A stretch of 26,366 bases of DNA. It comes from Bacteroidota bacterium. Its GTDB lineage: Bacteria > Bacteroidota > Bacteroidia > Chitinophagales > Chitinophagaceae. Below, piece by piece: positions 15,929-23,458 of this stretch (its first letter is position 1; each line of letters opens with the position of its first letter). The DNA is taken from assembly GCA_023391015.1 (NCBI GenBank), contig JAEWBT010000085.1:1-26366 (forward strand). Reading direction: 5' to 3'. The position numbers and the translations under genes are program-made. The notes beneath the pieces are model-generated. The model saw only the letters and a list, made by a program, of their open reading frames with translations. It made no database searches and had not been told where the DNA came from.

Positions 15929-17158
15929 TCAAACGTTTTTCAGGAGACCGGAGCCTTTGGACAATACAGCGTTGTAGAAAAGAACGTGTTGAGCGGCAAT
16001 CCCTTCAATGGCGTACCGGAAGGCAATTTTTTCGTAACCCGCCCGCGCCAGGCCTTCCCGTAGGCTTTTATCACGAAGCAGTTGAAGATTTGCGTCAGCA
16101 ATTGCGGATGGCCGGGTAGGATCAATCAAAAGGCCGTTTTTTCCGGAATCGATCAGCTCCGGCCCGGAGGTGCGTTGGGTAAAAATCGTTGCCACCCCAC
16201 AGGCCATCGCTTCCATCGGCGCCAGGGCAAAGGTTTCTGCAAACGACGGAAAAACCCCAATAGCCGCCGATTGCAGCGCTGCCCAGACAATCGAACGCGG
16301 TTGGTGGCCGTGAAAAAAAACCGTTTCAGCGGCACCGGGTTTTAAAAGCGCCTTTATCGCAGCGGTATCGCCCTTGCCATAGAGGTGCAGCGTTGCCAGT
16401 GGCCAGGCCTCGTGCACCTGATTCCAGGCGTCCATTAATTGAAAAACACCCTTGCCAGCCTGAAGCGAGCCGGTAAACATAACCTGTTGCGGGTCTTTTT
16501 TTTCAAAACCAATCCACGGCGGCACTTCTATCCCATTGGGAATCACGCGGGCCTCTTCTTTCTCCAAGCCTAAAAGCGAAAGGGTTTTCACGGCAGCATA
16601 GCGGCTCACACTGCTGATGGCAGCGGCCCGGCTTAAAAGGTCTTTTTCAATTGCCAAAGCAGCCGGCCCCACCGGTCGGGAAAGCTCCGCGCCCAGATAA
16701 ACATTTCCGCCGTGCAATCGCGCTACTAAAGGCACTTTTATTTCCGGAAAAAAAACCGGTTTTTTCACTTGTCGCGTGTAGTGCTGATGCTCCGGCGTTT
16801 CGGCAATTTGGATTTGATGATCAGCTGTAAGCTTTTCCACCAACAAACGCAACCGCTCCAGGCCTTCCGCTACTTCTCTTTCCAGTTGCCCGGTCAGGGA
16901 AAGCAACCGGCGCACCACTTTATCATAAAAATTATAGCGCAGGGTGATGCCCAGCTGTTCCGATTTTTTGCGAAGCCGGTACACGTGAACGCCGTGGTCT
17001 TCTTCATAATCGGCTCCGCCGTAGCCGTAGTCATACAATCCGGCGACCCACGCCCCATGCCCTTGCCGCACCAGCTCGCGGGCCAGCGTTTGCACCGCCG
17101 TACCGATACCGCCATGCGGACCAGGCGGGTATTCATCGCAAAAAAGCAGGATATTCAT
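15929..17158 (-). CDS. Glycosyltransferase family 4 protein
   Basis: The start is the ATG at 17158, giving 409 aa beginning MNILLFCDEYPPGPHGGIGT, a standard GT4 N-terminus with the G-G-I-G acceptor loop. The frame stays open much further upstream, but that part reads as non-coding sequence inside the flippase gene. The C-terminal half has RVIPNGIE, VMFTGSLQAGKGVFQLMDAW and the E-x7-E motif at about residue 308 (ETFALAPMEAMACG). It uses a nucleotide-sugar donor in the cytosol. The start codon overlaps the flippase stop by 4 bp (ATGA). A 94-bp gap carrying one TTCCGGAA separates it from the next gene. Confidence 0.92.
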   Translation of the reverse strand: MNILLFCDEYPPGPHGGIGTAVQTLARELVRQGHGAWVAGLYDYGYGGADYEEDHGVHVYRLRKKSEQLGITLRYNFYDKVVRRLLSLTGQLEREVAEGLERLRLLVEKLTADHQIQIAETPEHQHYTRQVKKPVFFPEIKVPLVARLHGGNVYLGAELSRPVGPAALAIEKDLLSRAAAISSVSRYAAVKTLSLLGLEKEEARVIPNGIEVPPWIGFEKKDPQQVMFTGSLQAGKGVFQLMDAWNQVHEAWPLATLHLYGKGDTAAIKALLKPGAAETVFFHGHQPRSIVWAALQSAAIGVFPSFAETFALAPMEAMACGVATIFTQRTSGPELIDSGKNGLLIDPTRPSAIADANLQLLRDKSLREGLARAGYEKIAFRYAIEGIAAQHVLFYNAVLSKGSGLLKNV

Positions 17159-18570
17159 GATTGTTTCAGGCCGGTAAGGATTTTTCGGTGGGCGGGTGCA
17201 AAGATGCCGCCCATCCACATCAAAAGCGGATAGCCGAGGAGCACCCCTACGCCACTCACGGCCAGCGGCATTTTGCAGAAAAGCAACACACAAATTCCGG
17301 AAATATTCACCCCCCAAACGAAAAGAATCTTTCTCCACGGCAGTCGCAGTCCCAGCTGCTGCACCTGGCGCGCATACCCCAGCAGCTGAAAAGCCGCTGC
17401 CAGCAAAAGGCTTAGCGCCGCGCCGGTAGTTTGCCATTTGGGAATCAGCACCAGGTTTAAAAACAAACTCAGCAAGGCGGTGGCCGCCGTCAGAAGGGCA
17501 ATTTTCCGGTATTGGCGGGCCGCGAAGGTTTGTACCCACAACAGATTGATGCTAAACTGCAGCACCATGCTCAGATTCAGGATCGCCAGGGGTATAAAAG
17601 AGGCACTTCCAAACTCACTTTGGAGCACCCCGCCCACCAAAGGTTGCCACAGCAGGACCACCAGCAGCGACGCCCAGCCCATCAGTGCCGGAATGAGCAG
17701 TAGGAGCACAGCAAAAATTTGCTGTTGGGCAGCAGCGGGCTTTTTGTCGCCCGTCCACCACCGCGCCACAATGGGCAAAAGCAAACTTCCCACGATGGCT
17801 GCCGGCAGCTTTTCCACCTCATAGGCACGGTAGGCAAAACTGTATTCGGCTACCGAAGCGGCGGAGGCCAGAATGCCCAACAAAAACCAGTCGAGGCGTG
17901 CCAGGCTCACGTCGAAGATCACAGTCAGGTATTGAGGCAAGGCTTCTTTGATCAAAAGCCGGTAGGCGCGGGGTCTGAAGGCCGCCGTTTGCTTTTTTCG
18001 GGCAACCAGCCAGGCCAGCCCGTATTCCAGCGCATTTCCACCTACCAGCACGGCTGCCGCCACCGGAAGTGTCAGGATTCCTGCTTTATGACACCCGTAA
18101 GCCGCCGCCAGCTTGACTAAGTTGGCCGTGATGGTTGCAAAGGCATAGCCGCCATATTGCAGACGGGCGTTGAGCAAAAGCCGGAAAGGCATGGCCAGCG
18201 AAAGGGCTGCCTGCGCGGCAAAGAAAAAAGGCAGCAGTTGGATCTGAGGTGAAGCCGAGAAAGCCGCAAGGCTCAGCAACAACAGCAAGGCAAGCGCAGC
18301 AGTAGCCAGATTGTGCACCCAAAAAGCTTTGGCCGCCCAGTTGCTGGAATCGCCCCCGGCAGCCAGCCGCCGGAATACGACCTGTTCCAGCCCAAAAGAA
18401 GCAAAAGTGGCGATGAGATAGGCCGTGGCCGTACACCAGCCCATCTGCCCGAAGGCTTCTTTGGGCAGCCATTTGGAAAATGCAAAAAACAGCGCCATGC
18501 CCAGCAATTGCGGCACGATCGTCTGCATGCTTGCACTGCCGGCCAGCTTTCGAATCCGGGAAGAAGACAA
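17155..18570 (-). CDS. Polysaccharide flippase (Wzx/MVF-type membrane protein)
   Basis: This is a polytopic membrane protein with about 12-14 helices. It opens with RIRKLAGSASMQTIVPQLLGMALFFAFSKWLPKEAFGQMGW, typical of oligosaccharide flippases that move undecaprenyl-linked repeat units to the periplasmic face. The start is uncertain. An exact minus-strand -7 element TACTTTTG lies at 18601-18594, so transcription should begin near 18588. That favours the TTG at 18570 (471 aa, MSSSRIRKLAG) or the ATG at 18528 over the ATG at 18684 or the longer frame to 18768. It is the first gene of the six-gene minus-strand operon and diverges from the ligase-like gene. Confidence 0.85.
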   Translation of the reverse strand: MSSSRIRKLAGSASMQTIVPQLLGMALFFAFSKWLPKEAFGQMGWCTATAYLIATFASFGLEQVVFRRLAAGGDSSNWAAKAFWVHNLATAALALLLLLSLAAFSASPQIQLLPFFFAAQAALSLAMPFRLLLNARLQYGGYAFATITANLVKLAAAYGCHKAGILTLPVAAAVLVGGNALEYGLAWLVARKKQTAAFRPRAYRLLIKEALPQYLTVIFDVSLARLDWFLLGILASAASVAEYSFAYRAYEVEKLPAAIVGSLLLPIVARWWTGDKKPAAAQQQIFAVLLLLIPALMGWASLLVVLLWQPLVGGVLQSEFGSASFIPLAILNLSMVLQFSINLLWVQTFAARQYRKIALLTAATALLSLFLNLVLIPKWQTTGAALSLLLAAAFQLLGYARQVQQLGLRLPWRKILFVWGVNISGICVLLFCKMPLAVSGVGVLLGYPLLMWMGGIFAPAHRKILTGLKQS

Positions 18571-18593
18571 GGGATTTTTAAAAAATAAAGCCT

Positions 18594-18601
18594 CAAAAGT
18601 A
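18594..18601 (-). promoter_or_regulatory. Candidate -7 element of the polysaccharide operon
   Basis: The minus strand reads TACTTTTG, an exact TAnnTTTG match, about 24 bp upstream of the TTG start of the flippase gene. No convincing -33 TTTG is seen at the usual distance, so the promoter may be weak or activator-dependent. Confidence 0.4.
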
Positions 18602-18734
18602 AGCCGGGCGTTTGCCTTTGCGGCCCCTTGCCGGAAGGGAACCTGCGGACAATTCCGTTTTTTAGCGCAAACTTGCAGTGCCATTTCGCGCTTTCCTGCG
18701 GCAGATCGCCCCACATCTTTTCCCCAAAAAACGC

Positions 18735-20051
18735 ATGAGGATAGCCTCCGCCGGCTACCGGCACACACTTCCCCTACTGGCTGCCTTGCTGCTGGCTTTT
18801 TTCATTCCGGCGCCTTTTCTGTTGGGGTCGGTTGGGATGATTGCGGTTGTGAGCGCGATGCTATTGCTTCGGGGAAAGGTGATTTTCCGGAATTTCCGAA
18901 ACCGGAAGTTGCTTTGGGCACCGGTGGCGCTTTACCTGTGGACGTTGGCCAGCTGGCTCTGGAGTGTGGATAACGGCGAGGCAAGCGCGATTCTTTCCAC
19001 CAAACTGCCGCTTTTGCTGTTGCCCCTTACCCTTGGCAGCAGCGGTATTTTCCGGAAAAAAGAAGGCCGGAAAGTGTTTTTTGCATTTTCGATGGGCCTG
19101 GCTGTCACGGCGCTTTATTGTGTTGGACGGGCGTGGTACCGCTACCGGGCAGACGGCGAGCTGAGCCATTTTTTCTATCACCCCCTGGTGGCCGGGCTGG
19201 ATGCCAATGCGGTTTATATGGCCTGGTACGTGGTCGCAGCGTTGTTGTTTTTGTTGCTTTCGCCCCTGCCCGACACTGCCGGCGTGCGGCGGGAAGCCTG
19301 GGTTCGGGGTGGCTTGCTGTCGGTTTTGCTGCCGTTTTTTCTGTTGCTTTCGGCCCGCACGCTGCTGGTCACCTTTGTGGCCATTGCCTTGCCGGTGGCG
19401 TTGGTTTTTAGCTTCAGAAAAAAAGTCATCCGGCCTCAGAAATTCCTGATCTGGATTTTTACGGCAGCCATCGTGCTGGCGGGCATTTTTGCGGTGCAGC
19501 AGCCGACCCTTCAGGCGCGTTTCCGGGAACTGGGCCATAGCAGGCCGGGCCTTTCCTATCTGGAAAAGTATCAGGGAGAAGAAGCCCATTTCAGTAATAT
19601 GAATATCCGGCTTTTCCTGTGGCGCGTAGGGTTGAAAAGCATGCTTTCTTCGCCGCAAAACGTGCTGATCGGTGCGGGCGTGGGCGATGCACACGAAGCC
19701 ATTCACGAACAGGTACGGGCGCTGGGCATCCCAAATGTGGAAAAAGACAGTCCCAACCGAAGCGTTTTTTACAATATCAACCTCCACAATACTTTTCTGC
19801 ACATTGCGCTCGCCACGGGGCTGGTGGGTTTGCTGTTGGTAGTAGTGATGGTGGCAAGCCTGCTGCTTAGCGGCCTGCGGCACTACCGGCAAACGCCTTT
19901 TCTATTGCTGTTTGCTCTTCTTTCCGCCATTTTTATGATGCAGGAAGCAGTTTTTGAAACACAGGCCGGAACTGTTTTCTACATATTTTTCTACTGCCTT
20001 TTTGTGGATTTCATCTATAACAAAAAAGGCACCGGCCGTGTGTCTTTTTAG
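18735..20051 (+). CDS. O-antigen ligase family membrane protein
   Basis: The ATG at 18735 (MRIASAGYRHTLPLLAALLLAFFIPAPFLLG) is preferred over the ATG at 18678, since it places the first membrane helix near the N-terminus. The 438-aa protein has about ten to eleven helices and a periplasmic loop (about 250-350), followed by NLHNTFLHIALATGLVGLLLVV, the Wzy_C motif of WaaL ligases and O-antigen polymerases. It is divergent from the flippase operon and upstream of the sugar transferase. It may attach finished polysaccharide to a lipid acceptor, or polymerise it. The high hydrophobicity and the HN motif make the family call good; ligase versus polymerase is undecided. Confidence 0.85.
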   Translation: MRIASAGYRHTLPLLAALLLAFFIPAPFLLGSVGMIAVVSAMLLLRGKVIFRNFRNRKLLWAPVALYLWTLASWLWSVDNGEASAILSTKLPLLLLPLTLGSSGIFRKKEGRKVFFAFSMGLAVTALYCVGRAWYRYRADGELSHFFYHPLVAGLDANAVYMAWYVVAALLFLLLSPLPDTAGVRREAWVRGGLLSVLLPFFLLLSARTLLVTFVAIALPVALVFSFRKKVIRPQKFLIWIFTAAIVLAGIFAVQQPTLQARFRELGHSRPGLSYLEKYQGEEAHFSNMNIRLFLWRVGLKSMLSSPQNVLIGAGVGDAHEAIHEQVRALGIPNVEKDSPNRSVFYNINLHNTFLHIALATGLVGLLLVVVMVASLLLSGLRHYRQTPFLLLFALLSAIFMMQEAVFETQAGTVFYIFFYCLFVDFIYNKKGTGRVSF

Positions 20052-20093
20052 AAAGCTTTACAGATTGATAATCCATTGTTTTTTAAATAGTCA

Positions 20094-20123
20094 TTTCCGG
20101 GAACAAAGCTAAATTTCCGGAAT
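20094..20123. repeat. Pair of TTTCCGG-type palindromes spaced 20 bp
   Basis: TTTCCGGGAAC begins at 20094 and TTTCCGGAAT at 20114, with their TTCCGG cores exactly 20 bp apart. They lie about 45 bp after the ligase-like stop codon. Confidence 0.75.
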
Positions 20124-20139
20124 TTTGGAGATCAATTTT

Positions 20140-20167
20140 TTGCCTTAGATTCTTTAATGCACTTTTG
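20140..20167 (+). promoter_or_regulatory. Candidate promoter of the sugar transferase gene
   Basis: TTG (20140-20142) is followed after 17 bp by CACTTTTG (20160-20167), a 7/8 match to TAnnTTTG. The implied leader is about 60 nt before the ATG at 20236. The spacing is slightly short. Confidence 0.35.
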
Positions 20168-20235
20168 CGCCTTAAAAATCTACCAAAAAGGCTTTCGCTA
20201 CTAGGGGAAGCCACAGCAAAACGCGTTATACAGGC

Positions 20236-20982
20236 ATGACTCCAACGATGGTGATTAGCACACCTTCTGTTAAGCCCCTTCTTAAAACCGCAGCGCCGGA
20301 AAGCAGCTCCGATTTGGCGGAAATACGCCAGATGTTGCGCCAGCTCAATCAGCTCTATGTAGCCCATCACCCGTCGGCTGCTTACCTCTCAGCCAAGCGC
20401 GGCATGGATCTGATCTTCTCTACAGTTCTCTTGCTGCTCACCAGCTGGCTGTTTCCAATCGTAGCTTTACTGGTAAAGCTTTCTTCCAAAGGACCCGTTT
20501 TCTTTATTCAGCCGCGCACCGGTTTGCATGGCGAGACGTTTCATTGCCTGAAATTCCGGACGATGCGCGTCAACGACGAAGCGCATACGCGGCAGGCAAC
20601 CGCCAACGACAGCCGCATCACGCCTATCGGTCGTTTTCTGCGCGCTTCCCACCTGGATGAATTGCCGCAGTTGCTCAATATTTTTCTGGGCGACATGAGC
20701 CTTATTGGCCCGCGGCCCCACATGCTGTTCCATACCCGCTACTACTCCGAAAAAATTCCGTTTTACCACCTGCGCCACGAAGCCACGCCCGGCATGACCG
20801 GCATGGCGCAGATCAACGGTTTTATCGGGGAGATCACCAATGAGCGAGAGCTGCGCAAGCGCATTCATTGGGATATTTATTACCTGAAACACCGCAGCAT
20901 TGGCCTGGATATTTATATTCTTTTCCAGACGTTTCTGCAAGCCCTGAGCCGCTTTCTGCCCTTTATGCAGAAGACTTCTTAA
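20236..20982 (+). CDS. Initiating sugar-phosphate transferase (undecaprenyl-phosphate glycosylphosphotransferase)
   Basis: This 248-aa protein belongs to the bacterial sugar transferase family (WcaJ/PglC type). It transfers a sugar-1-phosphate to undecaprenyl phosphate, the first step of polysaccharide synthesis. It holds only the catalytic module plus one membrane segment (about residues 57-81, LIFSTVLLLLTSWLFPIVALL), with a 50-residue N-terminal extension and no multi-helix WcaJ N-domain. Motifs: AKRGMDL (53-59), KFRTM (106-110), the catalytic Asp-Glu pair at 141-142 (LDELPQLLNIFLGDMSLIGPRP) and PGMTGMAQINGF (185-196). Together with the flippase, polymerase/ligase and four glycosyltransferases it completes the core of a Wzx/Wzy-type locus. 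Confidence 0.95.
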   Translation: MTPTMVISTPSVKPLLKTAAPESSSDLAEIRQMLRQLNQLYVAHHPSAAYLSAKRGMDLIFSTVLLLLTSWLFPIVALLVKLSSKGPVFFIQPRTGLHGETFHCLKFRTMRVNDEAHTRQATANDSRITPIGRFLRASHLDELPQLLNIFLGDMSLIGPRPHMLFHTRYYSEKIPFYHLRHEATPGMTGMAQINGFIGEITNERELRKRIHWDIYYLKHRSIGLDIYILFQTFLQALSRFLPFMQKTS

Positions 20983-21045
20983 AAATTCAGTACGGCTCTA
21001 AGGACATTGCCCTAACTTTCCGGCGGTCAAAACCATCTGCCGCCA

Positions 21046-21855
21046 ATGGAAAGCATTGTTATCCTTGCCGACTTTACCCCCGAATCTGCCGCTGCTCTTG
21101 CCTACGGCTATACGCTGGCCTCCGAAAAAGGCTTGCCTGTTGTTTTGGTGTACGTTTATGACGTGCCTTTGTTGTATGCGCCGGATGCTTTTTCCGGAAC
21201 ATTTCTGCCGCTCGAAGACGCACAAAGCATTGCAACGGAAAGCCTTCAGAAATTAAGCGCAGAATACACCGCCCGTTATCCGCACGTATCCACCACCACC
21301 CGCCTCGCCCTGATGGGTGCCGAGACCGTTTTGGACGAGAACCGGCAAACGGCCAACAGCCTTATCATCGTGGGCATCAACCCCGAAAACATTCACGACT
21401 GGTGGGAAGATAACCGCGGGCTGGATATGCTGCGCGATTCGCATCACAACGTTTTGGCGGTTCAACCGGGTTACAACTACCGGCCCGTGAAGCGCATCCT
21501 GCTGGCCTTGCAGGCCAATCAATCGCCGGAGCATTTTCCGCTGGCCTCGCTTCAGGCCATGCTTTCCTTTACCGGTGCGTCGCTGCATGTGGTTACGGTG
21601 AACGCCGAAAGCGCACTCCCGCTTTCTTTGCAGCAAAGTCTGGATGTTTTGGGCGCTACCTCCGAGGTCATTTCCGGCAGTGAGGATGTGGACGCTACAC
21701 TGGCCCGCCTGGTAACCGAAACGCCTACCGACTGGCTGGCTGTGGTGCCGGGCGAATATGGTTTTTGGGCGGGGCTGTTTCATAAAAGTCATACGGTGGC
21801 GCTCGCCGAGCACAGCAGCGTTCCGCTGTTGGCCTTGCATCTCAAACAGGCCTAG
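21046..21855 (+). CDS. Tandem universal stress protein (two UspA domains)
   Basis: This 269-aa cytosolic protein has two UspA-like halves. The first (about residues 1-145) begins MESIVILADFTPESAAALAYGYTLASEKGLPVVLVYVYD and ends NVLAVQPGYNY; the second (about 146-269) begins RPVKRILLALQANQSPEHFPLASL and ends SVPLLALHLKQA. The G-x2-G-x9-G-S/T ATP-binding motif is not clear in either half, so it may be a non-ATP-binding type. Its role in stress is known only at the family level. A -7 candidate TAACTTTC lies at 21013-21020. It is transcribed away from the sugar transferase gene's end with a 63-bp gap and may be independent. Confidence 0.88.
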   Translation: MESIVILADFTPESAAALAYGYTLASEKGLPVVLVYVYDVPLLYAPDAFSGTFLPLEDAQSIATESLQKLSAEYTARYPHVSTTTRLALMGAETVLDENRQTANSLIIVGINPENIHDWWEDNRGLDMLRDSHHNVLAVQPGYNYRPVKRILLALQANQSPEHFPLASLQAMLSFTGASLHVVTVNAESALPLSLQQSLDVLGATSEVISGSEDVDATLARLVTETPTDWLAVVPGEYGFWAGLFHKSHTVALAEHSSVPLLALHLKQA

Positions 21856-21869
21856 ACACAGACTTGAAA

Positions 21870-21907
21870 TTCCCGGAAATCGGATTGAATTTCCGGAAAT
21901 TTCCGGC
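21870..21907. repeat. TTTCCGGAAA cluster downstream of the Usp gene
   Basis: A TTCCCGGAAAT variant near 21870 is followed by TTTCCGGAAA at 21890-21899 and a half copy TTTCCGG at 21900. The last two cores are 10 bp apart and are followed by a T-rich stretch, so the cluster may also act as a terminator. Confidence 0.7.
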
Positions 21908-22002
21908 TTTTTTCTTGTAAGGATAGAGACCTTATTTCAAAGCCACTACCCTCTTATTTATTTGCGTATTTACAGTGCTGGCAGTTTCGATATTGGCAGT
22001 TC

Positions 22003-22090
22003 TTCGACAAGCCCACCCTTCGACAAGCTCAGGGGGACACAGTTGCTGATGAGAAAACGTGTGTCAGGCTGTTCTTCGGCAAGCTCAGAA
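22003..22090. repeat. TTCGACAAGCTCAGG-type dispersed repeats
   Basis: Copies are TTCGACAAG (22003-22011), TTCGACAAGCTCAGG (22018-22032) and CTTCGGCAAGCTCAGAAT (22073-22090), all in the same orientation. Similar TTCGRCAAGCTCAG sequences are dispersed in many bacterial genomes; that is from memory and was not checked. Confidence 0.6.
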
Positions 22091-22133
22091 TGAGAAGTGT
22101 TGGAGTCCGGAATACGGGATTCTCATAAAGCCA

Positions 22134-22163
22134 AAAGAGCGCCTCTTTCGAGAGGCGCTCTTT
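22134..22163 (-). terminator. Perfect 13-bp hairpin with TTCG loop
   Basis: AAAGAGCGCCTCT (22134-22146) and AGAGGCGCTCTTT (22151-22163) pair perfectly around TTCG. On the minus strand the stem ends in TTTT, 13 bp after the stop codon of the hypothetical gene, so it most likely ends the YtxH operon transcript; it may also work for plus-strand transcripts. Confidence 0.8.
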
Positions 22164-22176
22164 AATTGACGGATGT

Positions 22177-22677
22177 TTAAAAAATACCCAGAAACTTTTT
22201 CTTCTTGACTTCCACACAGCGACGTTTGCGGCGCGGATCGTAATAGACGGCGGCTTTCTCGAACCGCTTTTTTTCTTTGTAACGCTGAATGCCTTTTTTA
22301 ACCAGCCATACCCCACCCTCTACGGCGCGCCATTTCAGGTAGCCGGAAACGATTTCCCAGAAAACTTTTTTGAGTTGTTTTTTGGGCAGGAAATTTTGTG
22401 CAAGGCGCAGCGCCGGGGCATTGCTTTCCACAAAAGGCATCAGTCCTTTATAAGCCTCCGTTCCGGAACCCAGCCCCAGCACCTCCATCAGTGCACCAAT
22501 GGCGTTGTTGGACGGCGAATCAGCAGCAGAAAGCTTTTTTTCGCCTTTTTTGCTTTTTTTGAGTCCTTCCATCGTGAACAGATCGGCGGCGTCGCTTTCG
22601 CCTTTCACGTATTCGAGCAAAACCTTTTCCCTTTTAAGGTCTTCGATGCTTTTGAGCTGTCTTTTATAAAGTTTCAC
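22177..22677 (-). CDS. Hypothetical basic protein, last gene of the YtxH operon
   Basis: This 166-aa protein starts at a GTG (22677) and is not recognised. It is very lysine- and arginine-rich. The N-terminal part (residues 1-50) is charged and helical (KRQLKSIEDLKREKVLLEYVKG). A middle part (about 55-100) is mildly hydrophobic, and the C-terminal part holds a possible amphipathic segment (FWEIVSGYLKWRAVEGGVWLVKKG) followed by a strongly basic tail ending KKKKFLGIF. It has no signal peptide. It lies 35 bp downstream of the holin-like gene. Similar three-gene arrangements with YtxH are seen in Bacteroidota, which suggests a membrane- or envelope-stress-associated role; that is an inference. 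Confidence 0.72.
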   Translation of the reverse strand: MKLYKRQLKSIEDLKREKVLLEYVKGESDAADLFTMEGLKKSKKGEKKLSAADSPSNNAIGALMEVLGLGSGTEAYKGLMPFVESNAPALRLAQNFLPKKQLKKVFWEIVSGYLKWRAVEGGVWLVKKGIQRYKEKKRFEKAAVYYDPRRKRRCVEVKKKKFLGIF

Positions 22678-22712
22678 GAGCGTTTCAGATTTTTAAAGAA
22701 AGAGAAAAGGGT

Positions 22713-23093
22713 TTAGTCCTTTACCTGGATTTTTTGGGCATGAGCCATGTCATCATTGTCATCCTCGGCGGTGAGCAGGCGAACGAACACGCTTGCAAAT
22801 CTGTTCAGAATGCTTTTGCGCATCATAACAGCAACACCAGCCAGCAACACAAAAAAGCCAAAGGTGGCAAAGGCACCGCCAATGCGGGAATCAAACCACT
22901 GCGAGAAGGTTTCCTGCAACGCCACGCCAAAGAAAATCAGCACCGTAATCGCCAAAAACAGCATGATGAAAACGTAGATGACAAAGCTGAGCACGTTGGA
23001 CGTGCGCTCCACAAAAGAGAGCTTTAAGAGGTTGAGGCGGACTTCCAGAAAACGGGAACTGTTTTCTTTCCACTCGTTGAAAAGGTTGCGCAC
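22713..23093 (-). CDS. Phage-holin-family (DUF1469-like) membrane protein
   Basis: This 126-aa protein starts at a GTG (23093). It has an amphipathic N-terminus (MRNLFNEWKENSSRFLEVRLNLLKLSFVERTS), two membrane helices (about residues 34-60 and 74-92), a short basic segment (MRKSILNRF) and an acidic C-terminal tail (TAEDDNDDMAH). The pattern fits the holin-X/DUF1469 group. In non-phage settings these are small inner-membrane proteins of unknown role, often next to YtxH genes, as here (12-bp gap). Nothing suggests a prophage, and lysis activity should not be assumed. Confidence 0.75.
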   Translation of the reverse strand: MRNLFNEWKENSSRFLEVRLNLLKLSFVERTSNVLSFVIYVFIMLFLAITVLIFFGVALQETFSQWFDSRIGGAFATFGFFVLLAGVAVMMRKSILNRFASVFVRLLTAEDDNDDMAHAQKIQVKD

Positions 23094-23105
23094 AGCGAAA
23101 GGGGG

Positions 23106-23312
23106 TTAGGCGTTGTAGATTTCTTCTTCCAGGTCGGCACTCTCCTTAGAGAAGCGGGATTTCAGGTCGTAATATTTATCAGCCATAAAATCCTTGAGGC
23201 GGTCCAGCTCCTCGGTGCGTTCTTCCGGATCGGTTGCCAGAAAATAACCTACGGCGGCGCCGACGGCCATGCCTGCGAGCAGGGTTGCGATGGTTTTACC
23301 TGTTTGTGCCAT
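23106..23312 (-). CDS. YtxH domain-containing protein
   Basis: This 68-aa protein has one N-terminal membrane helix with small residues (about 8-26, IATLLAGMAVGAAVGYFLA), then TDPEERTEELDRLKDFMADKYYDLKSRFSKESADLEEE, a charged coiled-coil-like tail. This is the typical YtxH layout. YtxH-like proteins are linked to general stress responses in other bacteria; a direct role here is not shown. It is the first gene of a three-gene minus-strand operon and diverges from the AI-2E-family transporter. Confidence 0.85.
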   Translation of the reverse strand: MAQTGKTIATLLAGMAVGAAVGYFLATDPEERTEELDRLKDFMADKYYDLKSRFSKESADLEEEIYNA

Positions 23313-23391
23313 AAAAAAGTAGCGAAAAGACGTTTGGGAAATAGAGAGAACAGTGTCAGGGAGGGGAATAAAACCGTGCCACTTAACAAGG

Positions 23392-23446
23392 CCTTAAAGA
23401 TACCATCAAGCCTTGTTTTTCCTATGATGGCCTTAGTTTTTTAAGG
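23392..23446. promoter_or_regulatory. Nested inverted repeats upstream of the AI-2E-family gene
   Basis: CCTTAA (23392-23397) and CCATCA (23403-23408) are mirrored by TGATGG (23425-23430) and TTAAGG (23441-23446). They overlap a possible promoter: TTG at 23413-23415, 18 bp, TAGTTTTT at 23434-23441 (7/8 of TAnnTTTG). The site could be an operator for the divergent YtxH/transporter promoters, or a leader hairpin. Confidence 0.3.
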
Positions 23447-23458
23447 GTTTTCCCAACC

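Larger units (their letters stand above)
21856..22176. other. Convergent intergenic region rich in repeats
   Basis: This 321-bp spacer lies between the Usp gene (+) and the hypothetical gene (-). It contains TTTCCGGAAA with a half copy 10 bp further on, three TTCGACAAGCTCAGG-like repeats (22003-22090) and a perfect terminator-like hairpin (22134-22163). No gene is seen. Confidence 0.6.

Noticed and set aside
17159..17539. N-terminal extension of the GT4 protein starting at 17539
   Set aside because: The family start MNILLFCDEYPP lies at 17158 with a 4-bp overlap to the flippase stop; the extension is a shadow of the flippase coding sequence.
18861..19892. 343-aa minus-strand ORF opposite the ligase-like gene
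   Set aside because: Composition is antisense-like (Gln/Arg/His/Lys-rich), while the plus frame has clear membrane helices and a Wzy_C motif.
22713..23093. Holin-like gene as evidence of a prophage
   Set aside because: No integrase, structural, terminase or lysin genes are nearby, and the YtxH context is a known non-phage setting.
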